Counted from the stretch's first letter, positions 32,485 to 41,819 are shown. The stretch: 43,774 nucleotides of DNA from an uncultured Bacilli bacterium (GCA_944359065.1 CALVSP010000004.1:1-43774), one strand, 5' to 3'. A program made the numbers and translations. Notes: generated by a model not told the origin, from the sequence alone.

Positions 32485-32958
32485 TTGAAAAAAAAAGTGT
32501 TATTTATTTCTAGTACTGGTGGTCATTTTGTTGAACTGATGCAATTAAAACCATTATTTAAAAAATATGATTACCATATTGTAACTGAAAAAACGGGTAA
32601 TAATATAGAGCTAAAGAAAAAATATGCTAAAAGAATTGATTTTTTAATATATGGGACTAAAGACCATAAATTTATTTATCCTTTTAAACTTTTAGCAAAT
32701 TGTTTTTTATGTTTATTTATTTTTTTAAAGGTTAGACCAAAATATATTGTTACAACTGGGGCTCATGTTGCTGGTCCAATGTGTTGTATTGGGAAAATAT
32801 TTGGATGTAAAATTATTTTTATTGAAACTTTTGCTAATATGACCACTAAAACTGTCACTGGAAGAATTGTTTATAAATTTGCAGATTTATTTGTAGTACA
32901 GTGGAAGAGTATGTTGAAACTTTATCCAAAAGCTAAATATTTTGGCGGAGTTTTTTAA
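32485..32958 (+). CDS. PssD/Alg14-like membrane subunit of a glycosyltransferase
   Basis: A 157-residue protein with FISSTGGHFVELMQL near the start, a hydrophobic segment at about 75-90, and VTTGAHVAGPMCCIGK and IFIETFANMTTKT. These are landmarks of Alg14 and its bacterial equivalents (PssD, Cps14F), which anchor and complete the catalytic partner encoded next. The frame extends to ATG 32461, but a TATAAT lies directly before that ATG. A GGTGAT ribosome-binding site precedes TTG 32485, which I take as the start. The next gene follows after 15 bases. Confidence 0.87.
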   Translation: MKKKVLFISSTGGHFVELMQLKPLFKKYDYHIVTEKTGNNIELKKKYAKRIDFLIYGTKDHKFIYPFKLLANCFLCLFIFLKVRPKYIVTTGAHVAGPMCCIGKIFGCKIIFIETFANMTTKTVTGRIVYKFADLFVVQWKSMLKLYPKAKYFGGVF

Positions 32959-32973
32959 AAGGAAGTGAAGAAT

Positions 32974-33453
32974 ATGATATTAATAACTTTGGGTACACAA
33001 GATAAGCCTTTTAATAGATTACTTGAGGCTGTTCAGAGACAAATAGATAATGGAATCATTAAAGATGATGTAATAGTTCAAGCTGGATATACTAAATTCC
33101 ATAGTGAGGATATGACTATATATGAACTGATACCCTATGAAAAATTTGACAAATTAGTACAACAATGTGATCTTCTAATTACCCATGGTGGAGTAGCTTC
33201 TATTTTGAATGGCATAAAAAATGGTAAAAAAGTTATTGCGGCTGCTCGTTTAAAAAAGTATGGTGAACATACTAACGATCATCAAATACAAATCGTAAGT
33301 GATTTTGCTAATAAAGGTTATTTGTTGGAACTTGTTGATTTTGATAACCTGGATAGGTTGTTAGAAAAAGTGAAAAAATTTAAACCTAAAAAATATATTA
33401 GCAATACAGAAAATTTTATTCAAATGATTGAAGATTATATTGATAATAATTAG
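32974..33453 (+). CDS. PssE/Alg13-like catalytic subunit of a glycosyltransferase
   Basis: A 159-residue protein with a GT-B C-terminal half-domain, the LITLGTQDKPFNRLL start, and LITHGGVASILNGIKNGKKVI, which binds the UDP-sugar. Together with the PssD-like partner it should form a two-part enzyme, as Alg13/Alg14 do. In capsule systems this pair often adds galactose or GlcNAc to the first sugar. AAAAGGAAG is the ribosome-binding site for ATG 32974; the GTG at 32965 is less likely. Confidence 0.88.
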   Translation: MILITLGTQDKPFNRLLEAVQRQIDNGIIKDDVIVQAGYTKFHSEDMTIYELIPYEKFDKLVQQCDLLITHGGVASILNGIKNGKKVIAAARLKKYGEHTNDHQIQIVSDFANKGYLLELVDFDNLDRLLEKVKKFKPKKYISNTENFIQMIEDYIDNN

Positions 33454-33478
33454 TCTGTTTTATGTAAAGGAGAATGAT

Positions 33479-34636
33479 ATGAAAAAAATTATGTTTATTC
33501 AAAATGAGGCTCATGTTTTAGGCGGAATTTTTCAAGTGAATAAAACACTTGCAAATGAATTTAATAAATTAAAATATGATGTTCAAATTGTTTCAATCAG
33601 AAATAATCATCCAGATGATTTTGAAAAGACAACTTTTAAACAATATGTATTGAACGAGAAAGACAAATGGTCTTTCATAACTAGAAGAGATGTAGTTAAT
33701 GCTATAAAGAAATTTAATAAACCTTTAAAAACTTTTTTAAATTATTTAAAAGATTATATTGGTTTACAAAAAGATTATAAACATTTAAAAAAATATATTT
33801 CGAATGAAAAACCAGATTATATTATTGCATCACACTATCAAGTTTTAGATGGTATTCCTTCTAATTTGTTAAATAGAGTGGTGTATGTACAACATTCTAC
33901 TTTTAATGCGGTGTGTATGGATAAAAAAAATCTTAAAACCTTGAAAAGGTTTAATCATAAGATTTTTGGTATCTCATGGCTTTGTAATTCTACAAAAAAA
34001 GAAGCTGAAAAGTCAGGGCTGATTAACAATTATTTTATTTATAATCCTGTTAGGTTTAGTTGTGCTGAAAGAGCAGATGTTAAAAAAAATAAAAAACTAG
34101 TTGCTTTAACTAGATTTTCTCCTGAGAAGCGAATAGATTTGATGGTGCAAATGGTTAATCGTGTTTTTAATACTGGAGATTTTAACGATTGGACTTTTGA
34201 ACTATACGGATCAGGAACGTTAGATAATAATACTTTGGCAATTATTAAAAAAAATAGTCAAATAAAGATCATGGGTGTTGTTTCTGAACCTAAAAATGTG
34301 CTTTTAAAGAGTTCTTGCATTTTAAATACTTCTACCATTGAAGGGTTTCCGCTAAGTATAATTGAAGCATTTAACTGTGGTGTTCCTGCTATTTCTTTTA
34401 AATTTGGAGAAGCGGCAAGTGAACAAATTACAGATGATGTAGATGGTTTTGTCGTGGAGCAGGATAATGTAGAAAAATACGAAAAAAAACTAAAATATTT
34501 AATGGAAAATTTAGATAGACTCGACGAATTTGGCAAAAACGCAAAGAAAAGTTCAGAAAAATTTGAATCATCTACGGTAGCTAGCGAGTGGATAAAATTG
34601 TTTAGAGAAATGGATGATGAAAATGATAAAAGTTAG
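33479..34636 (+). CDS. GT4-family glycosyltransferase
   Basis: A 385-residue GT-B-fold retaining glycosyltransferase. The C-terminal half has ALTRFSPEKRIDLMV, then FELYGSGT, then the donor-binding NTSTIEGFPLSIIEAFNCGVP with its EGFPLSxxE motif. The N-terminal half begins KIMFIQNEAHVLGGIFQVN. The frame opens at 33428, but AAAGGAG lies just before ATG 33479. Its end overlaps the next gene. Confidence 0.9.
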   Translation: MKKIMFIQNEAHVLGGIFQVNKTLANEFNKLKYDVQIVSIRNNHPDDFEKTTFKQYVLNEKDKWSFITRRDVVNAIKKFNKPLKTFLNYLKDYIGLQKDYKHLKKYISNEKPDYIIASHYQVLDGIPSNLLNRVVYVQHSTFNAVCMDKKNLKTLKRFNHKIFGISWLCNSTKKEAEKSGLINNYFIYNPVRFSCAERADVKKNKKLVALTRFSPEKRIDLMVQMVNRVFNTGDFNDWTFELYGSGTLDNNTLAIIKKNSQIKIMGVVSEPKNVLLKSSCILNTSTIEGFPLSIIEAFNCGVPAISFKFGEAASEQITDDVDGFVVEQDNVEKYEKKLKYLMENLDRLDEFGKNAKKSSEKFESSTVASEWIKLFREMDDENDKS

Positions 34637-35564
34637 TATTATTGTACCAGTTTACAATGAAGAAAAAAGAATAAACCGTTGTATTGATTCTTTATTAGCT
34701 CAGGATTATGATAATATAGAAATTATAGTAGTAAATGATGGCTCTACTGATAATACTATTAATGTGTTAAAACAATACGATGATAAAATTACTGTAATTA
34801 GTAAGAAAAATGGTGGTCAAGGATCTGCTCGTAATTTAGGAATTAAAAAAAGTAATGGAAATTATTTAATGTTTGTTGATGGAGACGACTATATTTCAAA
34901 AACCATGGTAAGAAAATTAGTGAATGTAGTTGAAGAAGAAAAGGCGGATATAGCAGTTTGTGATTTGTATAAAGTACTCAATAATGAAAATGTGTATTTT
35001 AAAAATTTTGTTGATTTATGTAATGATAATGTAAAAAACTTTATGATGTCGCATTCTGGCCCTGTTGGTAGACTTTATAAAAAAGAACTTTTTATAGAAA
35101 ATAAACTTAGTTTTAAGGAGAATTGTATTTATGAAGATTTGGGCGTTATCCCATTATTAGGATTATACGCTGATAAAGTAGTATATTTACCTTGCCCTTT
35201 ATATTATTATGTAATTAGAAGTGGTTCTTCTATGGTACAGTTGAAATATTCTAAAAAAATGGAAGATATTTTTGTTATTATGGAATATTTAAAAAAAGAA
35301 TTCAGAAAACGTGTTGGGAATCAATATGATGATGTCTTGGAATATTTATATATTGAACATTTACTATATAGTGCTGTTTTGAGATTTGCTAAATTTAAAA
35401 GGAAAGATATGATTGATCAATGTGTTTTTGGAGTGGAAAATAATTTTCCGAATTTTAGATATAATGTTTATATGAAAAAAAAGAGTATTAAATTTAAAAT
35501 TGTATGTTTTTTAGCATATCATAGACTCTATTGGCTTTTGTTTAAATTATCAAGGATGAGGTGA
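34623..35564 (+). CDS. GT2-family glycosyltransferase
   Basis: A 313-residue GT-A-fold enzyme with VSIIVPVYNEEKRINRC, VVNDGSTDNT, GGQGSARNLGI and the metal-binding FVDGDDY. By pattern it is close to the protein at 28816 (shared SARNLG, YEDxGxIPLL and Y..S..M motifs), suggesting duplication. Starts at 34614, 34617 and 34623 are all in frame; 34623 gives the usual short M-x-K-x-S start seen in the other GT2 genes here. It overlaps the preceding gene. Confidence 0.87.
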   Translation: MIKVSIIVPVYNEEKRINRCIDSLLAQDYDNIEIIVVNDGSTDNTINVLKQYDDKITVISKKNGGQGSARNLGIKKSNGNYLMFVDGDDYISKTMVRKLVNVVEEEKADIAVCDLYKVLNNENVYFKNFVDLCNDNVKNFMMSHSGPVGRLYKKELFIENKLSFKENCIYEDLGVIPLLGLYADKVVYLPCPLYYYVIRSGSSMVQLKYSKKMEDIFVIMEYLKKEFRKRVGNQYDDVLEYLYIEHLLYSAVLRFAKFKRKDMIDQCVFGVENNFPNFRYNVYMKKKSIKFKIVCFLAYHRLYWLLFKLSRMR

Positions 35565-35569
35565 TTGTG

Positions 35570-36544
35570 ATGCCAAAAATTAGTGTTGTTGTTCCAGTTT
35601 ATAATGTAGAACCTTATTTGGATAGATGTTTAAATAGTTTGGTTTATCAAACTATTTCCGATATAGAAATTGTTGTAGTAAACGATGGTTCTACTGATAA
35701 ATCACGGGATATTATTAGTAGGTATGTAGCTAGTTACCCAAATAAACTTTTTGCTTATGATAAACCAAATGGCGGATTATCAGATGCAAGGAATTATGGG
35801 ATAACCAAATGTCATGGTGATTATATTGGGTTTGTTGATAGTGATGATTATGTTGATTTGGATATGTTTAAATTGATGTATGATAAAGCTATTTCTAAAA
35901 ATTTTGATGTGGTCGTGTGTGATGTTAGGTTGGATTTTGGTAATAGATCAATTGAAATTTCTTCTAATGTTGATGAGGACAAATTTGATAAAGATTCAAT
36001 AAAAAAACAAATGCTTGATATCTATCCTACTGCATGGAATAAAATTTATAAAAAAAATTTGCTTGGGAAAATTAATTTTAAAAAAGATGTTTGGTATGAA
36101 GATGTTGAATTTTTATATAGATTGTTTCCATATATTAATAGCATTGGGACTTTGAAAATGCCACTTATTAATTATGTACAACGAAGTGGAGCTATTAGTA
36201 AAACATACAATAAAAAAATTTTTGATTATATAAATAATTTTAATGGAATTGTAGAGTTTTATAAAAAAAATAATTTTTATGAAGAATACTATTCAGAATT
36301 AGAGTATTGTTATGTTAAATATTTATATACAACATTTATAAAAGCTGCTTCACATTTAGAAAAAGTTAAATATAAAAAAGCTTGTATAAAAGCAAAAGAA
36401 AATGTTTTGGAACATTTTCCTGATTACAAGAAAAACAAGTATATAAAAAAAGGCATAGAAAATTTTTATTTAAGGCATTTTAATAATTTTACTAGTAGTT
36501 TGGTATATTGTGCTTTTCATTTAAGGAAAGATAAAACTGTATGA
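35570..36544 (+). CDS. GT2-family glycosyltransferase
   Basis: A 324-residue GT-A-fold enzyme with ISVVVPVYNVEPYLDRCL, VVNDGSTDKS, GGLSDARNYGI and FVDSDDYVD. The GGLSDARN variant (Asp in place of Gly or Ala) sets it apart from the other two GT2 proteins and is usual in capsule galactosyl- or rhamnosyl-type transferases. The start is ATG 35570 behind GAGGTGAT; two in-frame GTG codons lie upstream. It shares an ATGA overlap with the next gene. Confidence 0.88.
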   Translation: MPKISVVVPVYNVEPYLDRCLNSLVYQTISDIEIVVVNDGSTDKSRDIISRYVASYPNKLFAYDKPNGGLSDARNYGITKCHGDYIGFVDSDDYVDLDMFKLMYDKAISKNFDVVVCDVRLDFGNRSIEISSNVDEDKFDKDSIKKQMLDIYPTAWNKIYKKNLLGKINFKKDVWYEDVEFLYRLFPYINSIGTLKMPLINYVQRSGAISKTYNKKIFDYINNFNGIVEFYKKNNFYEEYYSELEYCYVKYLYTTFIKAASHLEKVKYKKACIKAKENVLEHFPDYKKNKYIKKGIENFYLRHFNNFTSSLVYCAFHLRKDKTV

Positions 36545-38226
36545 AGAAAAAAATTAAAACAATATATGCTAGTTTAAAAAAGCATCAATACATAAATTTA
36601 TATTTACTAATAGTAATTATTTTTTCCTTGTTTATTTTTTCTCCATTTGTTTTAAAATATATTAATGGTGATGATACTGCTTTTCATTTGGCAAATATTG
36701 TGGCTAGATCTGATATTTTATTTGATATCCCTGGAGTAATAATTCCTAGAATTGGAAACAATCTAGGCTATGCTGTTGGATTGTTTTATCCTTCATTTCC
36801 TCATGCTATGGGAGCTTTTATATTGGCATTTATTTCTCATATAGGTTTTAATGCGGTAGCGGCCTTAAAACTGGTTAAGTTGTTAATTATTTTATCATCT
36901 GGAATTTTTATGTATCTTCTTGCTTCTAAAATTTTTAATAATAATTTAAAAGGCCTGTATGCTAGTATTTTTTACATAACATCTAGTTATTTTTTTACTG
37001 ATATATTTGAAAGAGATGCTTTAAATGAATGCTGTGTTTTTAGTTTTATTCCACTAATAATATTAGGACTATATTATTTATTTAGTGAAAATAATAAAAA
37101 ATTATTTTATATATGTTTTATTGGTGGTTATGTTGGTCTCATGTATAGTCATTTGGTGATGGCCGTTTGGTTTACTTTGATATTGTTAATAGGGTTATTG
37201 GTTTTTCTGAATGATATTTTGAAAAAACAAATTTTTTTTCCTTTGCTTATCAGTGCAATTATAATTTTATTGTTAACTTCTACTTTTACTGTTCCGATGC
37301 TTGAACATCTTGTACTTGGCAATTATGCTATAGAGAGTCAAAATAAAAGTAGCTTAGGCTGGACTGTATTATTAGAAAGTTATTATAAGTTTAGGCCTAT
37401 AGGTACGGGCAATAATTGGCTTTTGTTACAACTACAATTTTGTGTTTTAATTCTTTGTGCCTTTGCCATATATAAATTAATAAAAAGACAGATTCCTAAA
37501 AAAAGAATTAAGTTTATTTTTATGTTTTTAGTATTTACTATTATTAGTTTTCTTTTCTCTGTAATTGATATATTGTGGTTATATATACCTGATTTTTTGA
37601 AGAACCTTCAATTTCAATGGCGTTTAGCCACTTATGTTTCTTTTGGTACTTCTCTTTTGGCGGTAGAGGGATTAGATAGCTTTTTAAATATTTTTAAAGA
37701 TAATATAGTGAAATATATTAAACTATTAATTATTGCTTTAAGTGTTGTTGCCTTTCTTACAAATTTGTCGTTAGCAAAATTTTATATTGAAATACCATAT
37801 GATATAAGTATTTCTGGTATGGGTTGGCATAGAGAATATTTACCACAAAATGCTTATAATAATATGAAATATTTTGATAATAGAAATTCTAATGAAATTA
37901 TTGTTTTAAAAGGGTCGGCGGATATTCATATTATAGAAAATGATGTTCCAAGATTGGAATTTACTGCAGATAATGTTAGTAAAAATACTTATGTTGAATT
38001 GCCAAGACTTTATTATTTAGGATACAAAATTATTGATGAAAATGGTAATAATATTAAATATAAAGAAGATAAAAAAGGATTTATTTCTATTCATATAGAT
38101 GATGGTAAATATAAAGTGTATTATGTGGGAACAATAGGTTACAGGATTGCTTTTGTTATTAAAACAATTGTATTAGTATTTATTGTACTTGTTTTAATAA
38201 AATGGTTTGTTGTTAGAAAAATATAA
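36541..38226 (+). CDS. PTPS-related membrane protein (GT-C-like)
   Basis: A 561-residue protein with about 12 helices and a C-terminal extracellular soluble part (about 430-535). The first outer loop has NGDDTAFHLANI and RIGNNLGYAVGLFYPSFPHA, the pattern of the '6-pyruvoyl-tetrahydropterin synthase-related' membrane family. Despite its name, that family has no pterin activity and resembles GT-C sugar or mannosyl transferases and YfhO. A role in adding a side sugar from a lipid carrier is likely but unproven. Its start overlaps the GT2 stop (ATGA). Confidence 0.75.
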   Translation: MKKKIKTIYASLKKHQYINLYLLIVIIFSLFIFSPFVLKYINGDDTAFHLANIVARSDILFDIPGVIIPRIGNNLGYAVGLFYPSFPHAMGAFILAFISHIGFNAVAALKLVKLLIILSSGIFMYLLASKIFNNNLKGLYASIFYITSSYFFTDIFERDALNECCVFSFIPLIILGLYYLFSENNKKLFYICFIGGYVGLMYSHLVMAVWFTLILLIGLLVFLNDILKKQIFFPLLISAIIILLLTSTFTVPMLEHLVLGNYAIESQNKSSLGWTVLLESYYKFRPIGTGNNWLLLQLQFCVLILCAFAIYKLIKRQIPKKRIKFIFMFLVFTIISFLFSVIDILWLYIPDFLKNLQFQWRLATYVSFGTSLLAVEGLDSFLNIFKDNIVKYIKLLIIALSVVAFLTNLSLAKFYIEIPYDISISGMGWHREYLPQNAYNNMKYFDNRNSNEIIVLKGSADIHIIENDVPRLEFTADNVSKNTYVELPRLYYLGYKIIDENGNNIKYKEDKKGFISIHIDDGKYKVYYVGTIGYRIAFVIKTIVLVFIVLVLIKWFVVRKI

Positions 38227-38241
38227 AAATTATTTATTTTA

Positions 38242-38250
38242 TGATATAAT
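38242..38250 (+). promoter_or_regulatory. Extended -10 promoter before the gtrB-like gene
   Basis: TGATATAAT at 38242-38250 followed by a TTAGGGAG ribosome-binding site before ATG 38278. The gtrB-gtrII pair can therefore be transcribed apart from the rest of the locus. Confidence 0.6.
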
Positions 38251-38277
38251 ATTTAATGGATTAGGGAGTGTTTGTAA

Positions 38278-39222
38278 ATGAAGAAAATATCTTTAGTAGT
38301 TCCTTGTTATAATGAACAAGAAGTAATTGAAATCTTTTATGCTGAAATATCTAAAGTAAAAAGGGAATTTAAAAATGTTGTGTTTGAAATTATTTTTGTT
38401 AATGACGGAAGTAAAGATAATACTTTAAATTTAATGAGAAAGTTATCTAAAAACAAGGATGTCCGTTACTTATCTTTTTCAAGAAATTTTGGTAAAGAAG
38501 CGGCTATGTATGCTGGCCTTGAGGCGTCTACTGGTGATTATGTTGCAATTATGGATGCGGATTTACAAGACCCACCATTCTTACTTAAAGAAATGTATGA
38601 TATATTAGAAACTGGGGAATATGACAGTGTGGCTACTCGTAGAGTTTCTAGAAAGGGAGAACCAATTATAAGAAGTTTTTTTGCTAGGATGTATTATAAA
38701 TTAATTAATAAAATTTCTAAAACTGAAATTGTTGATGGTGCTAGAGATTTTAGATTAATGACAAGACAAATGGTTAATTCAGTGTTGTCTTTAAAAGAAT
38801 ATAATCGTTTTTCTAAAGGAATTTTTTCTTGGGTAGGTTACCGTACAAAGTGGCTTGAATATGAAAATGTCGAAAGAGTAGCTGGTACTACTAAATGGTC
38901 ATTTTTTAAATTGTTTTTATATTCGCTGGAAAGCATTGTGGCATTTTCAACTGTGCCTCTTTCTATCGCATCAGTTATGGGCATTTTGTTTTGTTTTATT
39001 GCTTTTATTTTAATTATTTTGATTATTGTACGAACTTTAGTGTATGGTGATCCAACTAGTGGATGGCCAAGTACAGTTTGCATTATGTTTTTTATAGGAG
39101 GTATTCAACTTCTTTGTCTTGGTATTATGGGGCAGTATTTATCAAAAACATATTTGGAGGTCAAGAAGAGACCAATATATATTGTTGCAGAAACTGAGAA
39201 GGATACTAAGGATGTGAAATAG
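38278..39222 (+). CDS. GtrB/DPM1-like polyprenyl-phosphate glycosyltransferase
   Basis: A 314-residue enzyme that should load a sugar on undecaprenyl phosphate. It has the GT2 start SLVVPCYNEQEVI, NDGSKDNT, SFSRNFGKEAAMYAGLEAS, and the DPM-type DADLQDPP. RKGEP and AGTTKWSFFKLF precede two C-terminal membrane helices (about 225-250 and 262-290). This is the GtrB/CsbB/YkoT type. It pairs with the next gene, 2 bases downstream. No GtrA-type flippase is adjacent. Confidence 0.9.
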   Translation: MKKISLVVPCYNEQEVIEIFYAEISKVKREFKNVVFEIIFVNDGSKDNTLNLMRKLSKNKDVRYLSFSRNFGKEAAMYAGLEASTGDYVAIMDADLQDPPFLLKEMYDILETGEYDSVATRRVSRKGEPIIRSFFARMYYKLINKISKTEIVDGARDFRLMTRQMVNSVLSLKEYNRFSKGIFSWVGYRTKWLEYENVERVAGTTKWSFFKLFLYSLESIVAFSTVPLSIASVMGILFCFIAFILIILIIVRTLVYGDPTSGWPSTVCIMFFIGGIQLLCLGIMGQYLSKTYLEVKKRPIYIVAETEKDTKDVK

Positions 39223-39224
39223 TT

Positions 39225-40703
39225 ATGAAAAAGAAAATAGTTTTATTTATAATTATATTTTGTGCTGCAACTATAATAACATCTCCTAATTTTGTCCCTT
39301 CACACGGGTTAGATAGTTATTGTAATATTTTTAATGGTTATAATGATACTGCTGTTTGGTTTTTGCAAAAAGGTCGAGTTATATCTGCATTAATGTTTTG
39401 GCTTTATGGGTTAATCAATCTTCCTTTTGATTCTATTGGGTTTTTATCAGCTTTTGGAGTTAATCTTTGCTTATCTGGCTCTATATTGATTGTTTATAAT
39501 TATTTATCTAAAAATATTCAAAACAAATTTTTGAAACTCTCTATTTTAATTTTATCATTTACTATGTTTTATATGCCATTAATGATTGAGGTTATTATGT
39601 TTGATGAAGCAATAATAATGGGTCTTGGTATTTTAATGGCCACATTATGTGCTAGAAAAATAGCTGATGGTGGATGGAAAAATTATTTTTTAGCTTTATT
39701 TTTTATGATTATCAGTGTTGTTTGTTATCAGGGAATGGCTTGTTTTTTAATTCCTATTTTGATTTTATTTGATGCAGTAAAGTTTAGCAAACACGATAAA
39801 ATTGAAATATTAAATTTTATCAAAAAACTTTTAATTGCATTAATAATTTATGGTATTGCTTTTATTTCAGATTTAATAGTTATTAAAATTGTTGCTAATA
39901 TTTTTGGTGAGGCAACCAGTAGTGTTGGAAATGTTAATTTGGTAAAAAATTTTCATCATATTTTTACTTATTTATTACCAACAGGCATGAAACAACTTTT
40001 TGGATATATTTCTCCAAAATTATATTATTCATTAACTATTATGATGTTTATTTATGCTATAATCGGTTTAATTAAAAATAATTATAAACTTGTAAATACA
40101 TTGTTACTTATAGGTTTATTGTGTTCTGCTATATTGATGCCTTTTGTTCCTAATGTGGTTATGAATAGTGATGAAAACTATATGGCAGCTAGAACTATTT
40201 TAACATTAACTATTTTACCTAGTGCTATAGGCTTATTAACCTTGACAAAATTCAATGTTAATTTGAAGTATTCTTGTTATTTTGCTTTGTTGCTTAGTAT
40301 TATTATTGTGATAATATATAGCTTTTTATTTTACAAAAACACTCGCATTGATTTAGAAAGATATCGTCAAGATATAGCTTATTTAAGTAGTTTGCATTCT
40401 GAAATTAAAACATATGAAGAAGAAAATGATGTGACGATTAAACATATTTATTATGCTAACGATACGGATTCAGCTTATTACTATTTAACGGGATATAATA
40501 ATGGTGCAAATATTAGAGTTATGGCTGAAGGTTGGGCGATGAATTGTGCTGTTAATGATTATATTAGCCCTAAACATAATGTGACTTATGAAAAAATGTC
40601 TGAAAAAAAATACAATGAATTATTTAAAAATAAGGATTATAAATATTTTGATAGAAAACAATTACATTTTGAAAATGATACGTTATTTTTACTTATTTAT
40701 TGA
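39225..40703 (+). CDS. GtrII-like membrane glucosyltransferase
   Basis: A 492-residue multi-pass protein with about 11 helices. After the first helix come HGLDSYCNIFNGYND and WFLQKGRVISALMFWLYG, and the Asp and KGR signature fits the GtrII (Glucos_trans_II) family of serotype-converting transferases. These move a sugar from undecaprenyl phosphate to a surface polymer on the outer face. The preceding GtrB-like enzyme would make the donor. The C-terminal soluble stretch starts near 395. The acceptor is probably the polymer made by this locus. Confidence 0.8.
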   Translation: MKKKIVLFIIIFCAATIITSPNFVPSHGLDSYCNIFNGYNDTAVWFLQKGRVISALMFWLYGLINLPFDSIGFLSAFGVNLCLSGSILIVYNYLSKNIQNKFLKLSILILSFTMFYMPLMIEVIMFDEAIIMGLGILMATLCARKIADGGWKNYFLALFFMIISVVCYQGMACFLIPILILFDAVKFSKHDKIEILNFIKKLLIALIIYGIAFISDLIVIKIVANIFGEATSSVGNVNLVKNFHHIFTYLLPTGMKQLFGYISPKLYYSLTIMMFIYAIIGLIKNNYKLVNTLLLIGLLCSAILMPFVPNVVMNSDENYMAARTILTLTILPSAIGLLTLTKFNVNLKYSCYFALLLSIIIVIIYSFLFYKNTRIDLERYRQDIAYLSSLHSEIKTYEEENDVTIKHIYYANDTDSAYYYLTGYNNGANIRVMAEGWAMNCAVNDYISPKHNVTYEKMSEKKYNELFKNKDYKYFDRKQLHFENDTLFLLIY

Positions 40704-40736
40704 TAAAATCCCATTTATAATTAAATGGGATTTTAT
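40703..40736. terminator. Bidirectional terminator between gtrII-like and spoIVB
   Basis: A perfect 15-bp stem (40703-40717 with 40722-40736) with a TAAT loop. The left end is A-rich and the right end T-rich. It closes both the polysaccharide locus and spoIVB. Confidence 0.93.
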
Positions 40737-40737
40737 G

Positions 40738-41730
40738 TTAATTTTCTGCTTCTTCTAACATATTAGTGATAAATATACCATATCCTTTGTGAGGATTATC
40801 AACAACTACATGGGTGATTGCTCCTATAATATTGTCTCCTTGAATAATTGGAGATCCACTCATGCCTTGAATAATTCCTCCAGTTGTATCTAACAATTCT
40901 GCATCAGTTATTTCAAAAATAAAGTTTTTATTTTTTTGTTCAGCTGAATTTATTTGTGTGATGTTTATTTCATATTCTTTTATATCTGTGTTATTTAAGA
41001 CGGTTAAGATTTTTGCTTTACCTTTTTTTATCTCTTCTGGGCTGGCAACATGATATGTTTTGCTAGTGTCTATGTTTGCTGTATAGTTTCCAAAGATACC
41101 TTGTGTGGTGTTTTCATATAAATTTCCAGTTGTTTTATTTTTATCATATTCAGCTCTTTTTTCGCCTGGAGATCCGTCAGAACTTTTGATTATTCCAGTT
41201 ACTTTTGAGCTAAAAATTTGGCCACCACTAATTTCGAATATTTTACCGGTTGTCTGTTCTTGAATTTCATGACCTAGTGCTCCAAAAATTTTAGTGTTTG
41301 GATCAATAAAGGTTAGTGTACCAATACCTGTCACACTATCTTTCACATAAAGTCCAGTTTTATAGACGTTGTTTTCATCTTTGTAAAGCTTTAATGTTGT
41401 ATTTTTTTCTTTGCCTTTTCTAATGTAAGTTATTTTTACTTGTTCGTCTCTTACTTTGTTTATTTGATTGGCCATTTCTTCAATAGAATTTACTTCTATA
41501 TCATTGATTTTGGTTATAGCATCTCCGGTTTTTAATCCCGCTTCTTGAGCGGGAGATTCATTATTTACCTCATATGTGCCGACTATTAAGATTCCTTTAG
41601 AATTTAAGGTCATACCTATGTTTTGCCCGCCAGCAATTATTCTATCTGAATAAGCAAAGACTGACGATGGTATAATAAAAATAGAAAGAAAAAGCAGGAA
41701 GATATATTTTTTAATTTTTTTAAAAAACAA
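40738..41730 (-). CDS. spoIVB: SpoIVB peptidase (stage IV sporulation)
   Basis: Serine peptidase of family S55, made in the forespore and secreted to the intermembrane space, where it triggers pro-sigma-K processing by SpoIVFB. The 330-residue protein has an N-terminal signal anchor (about 5-27) and a PDZ domain (about 35-112, with SPAQEAGLKTGD). The peptidase domain has the catalytic His in GALGHEI (H154) and the catalytic Ser in GMSGSPIIQ (S291). It is shorter than B. subtilis SpoIVB by roughly 95 residues. A TTG start is preceded by AGGAGATGG. It marks the organism as a spore former. Confidence 0.92.
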   Translation of the reverse strand: MFFKKIKKYIFLLFLSIFIIPSSVFAYSDRIIAGGQNIGMTLNSKGILIVGTYEVNNESPAQEAGLKTGDAITKINDIEVNSIEEMANQINKVRDEQVKITYIRKGKEKNTTLKLYKDENNVYKTGLYVKDSVTGIGTLTFIDPNTKIFGALGHEIQEQTTGKIFEISGGQIFSSKVTGIIKSSDGSPGEKRAEYDKNKTTGNLYENTTQGIFGNYTANIDTSKTYHVASPEEIKKGKAKILTVLNNTDIKEYEINITQINSAEQKNKNFIFEITDAELLDTTGGIIQGMSGSPIIQGDNIIGAITHVVVDNPHKGYGIFITNMLEEAEN

Positions 41731-41766
41731 ATAACCATCTCCTAAATTAAAATCAGACTACATTAT

Positions 41767-41793
41767 TATTATGTGTTGAATAATAAATTATAA
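41767..41793 (-). promoter_or_regulatory. Candidate forespore (sigma-F/G-type) promoter of spoIVB
   Basis: On the minus strand, TTATA (41789-41793), 15 bases, CATAATA (41767-41773). This matches GyATR-N15-CATnnTA at 4 of 5 and 5 of 5 defined positions. Chance matches are frequent in AT-rich DNA. Confidence 0.35.
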
Positions 41794-41819
41794 AAGTAGA
41801 AGTTTATGGTAAAATTTAT

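Noticed and set aside
34258..34536. Minus-strand frame of 92 codons in the GT4 gene
   Set aside because: It is antisense to the conserved donor-binding region; its Ser-rich composition is a product of the reverse strand.
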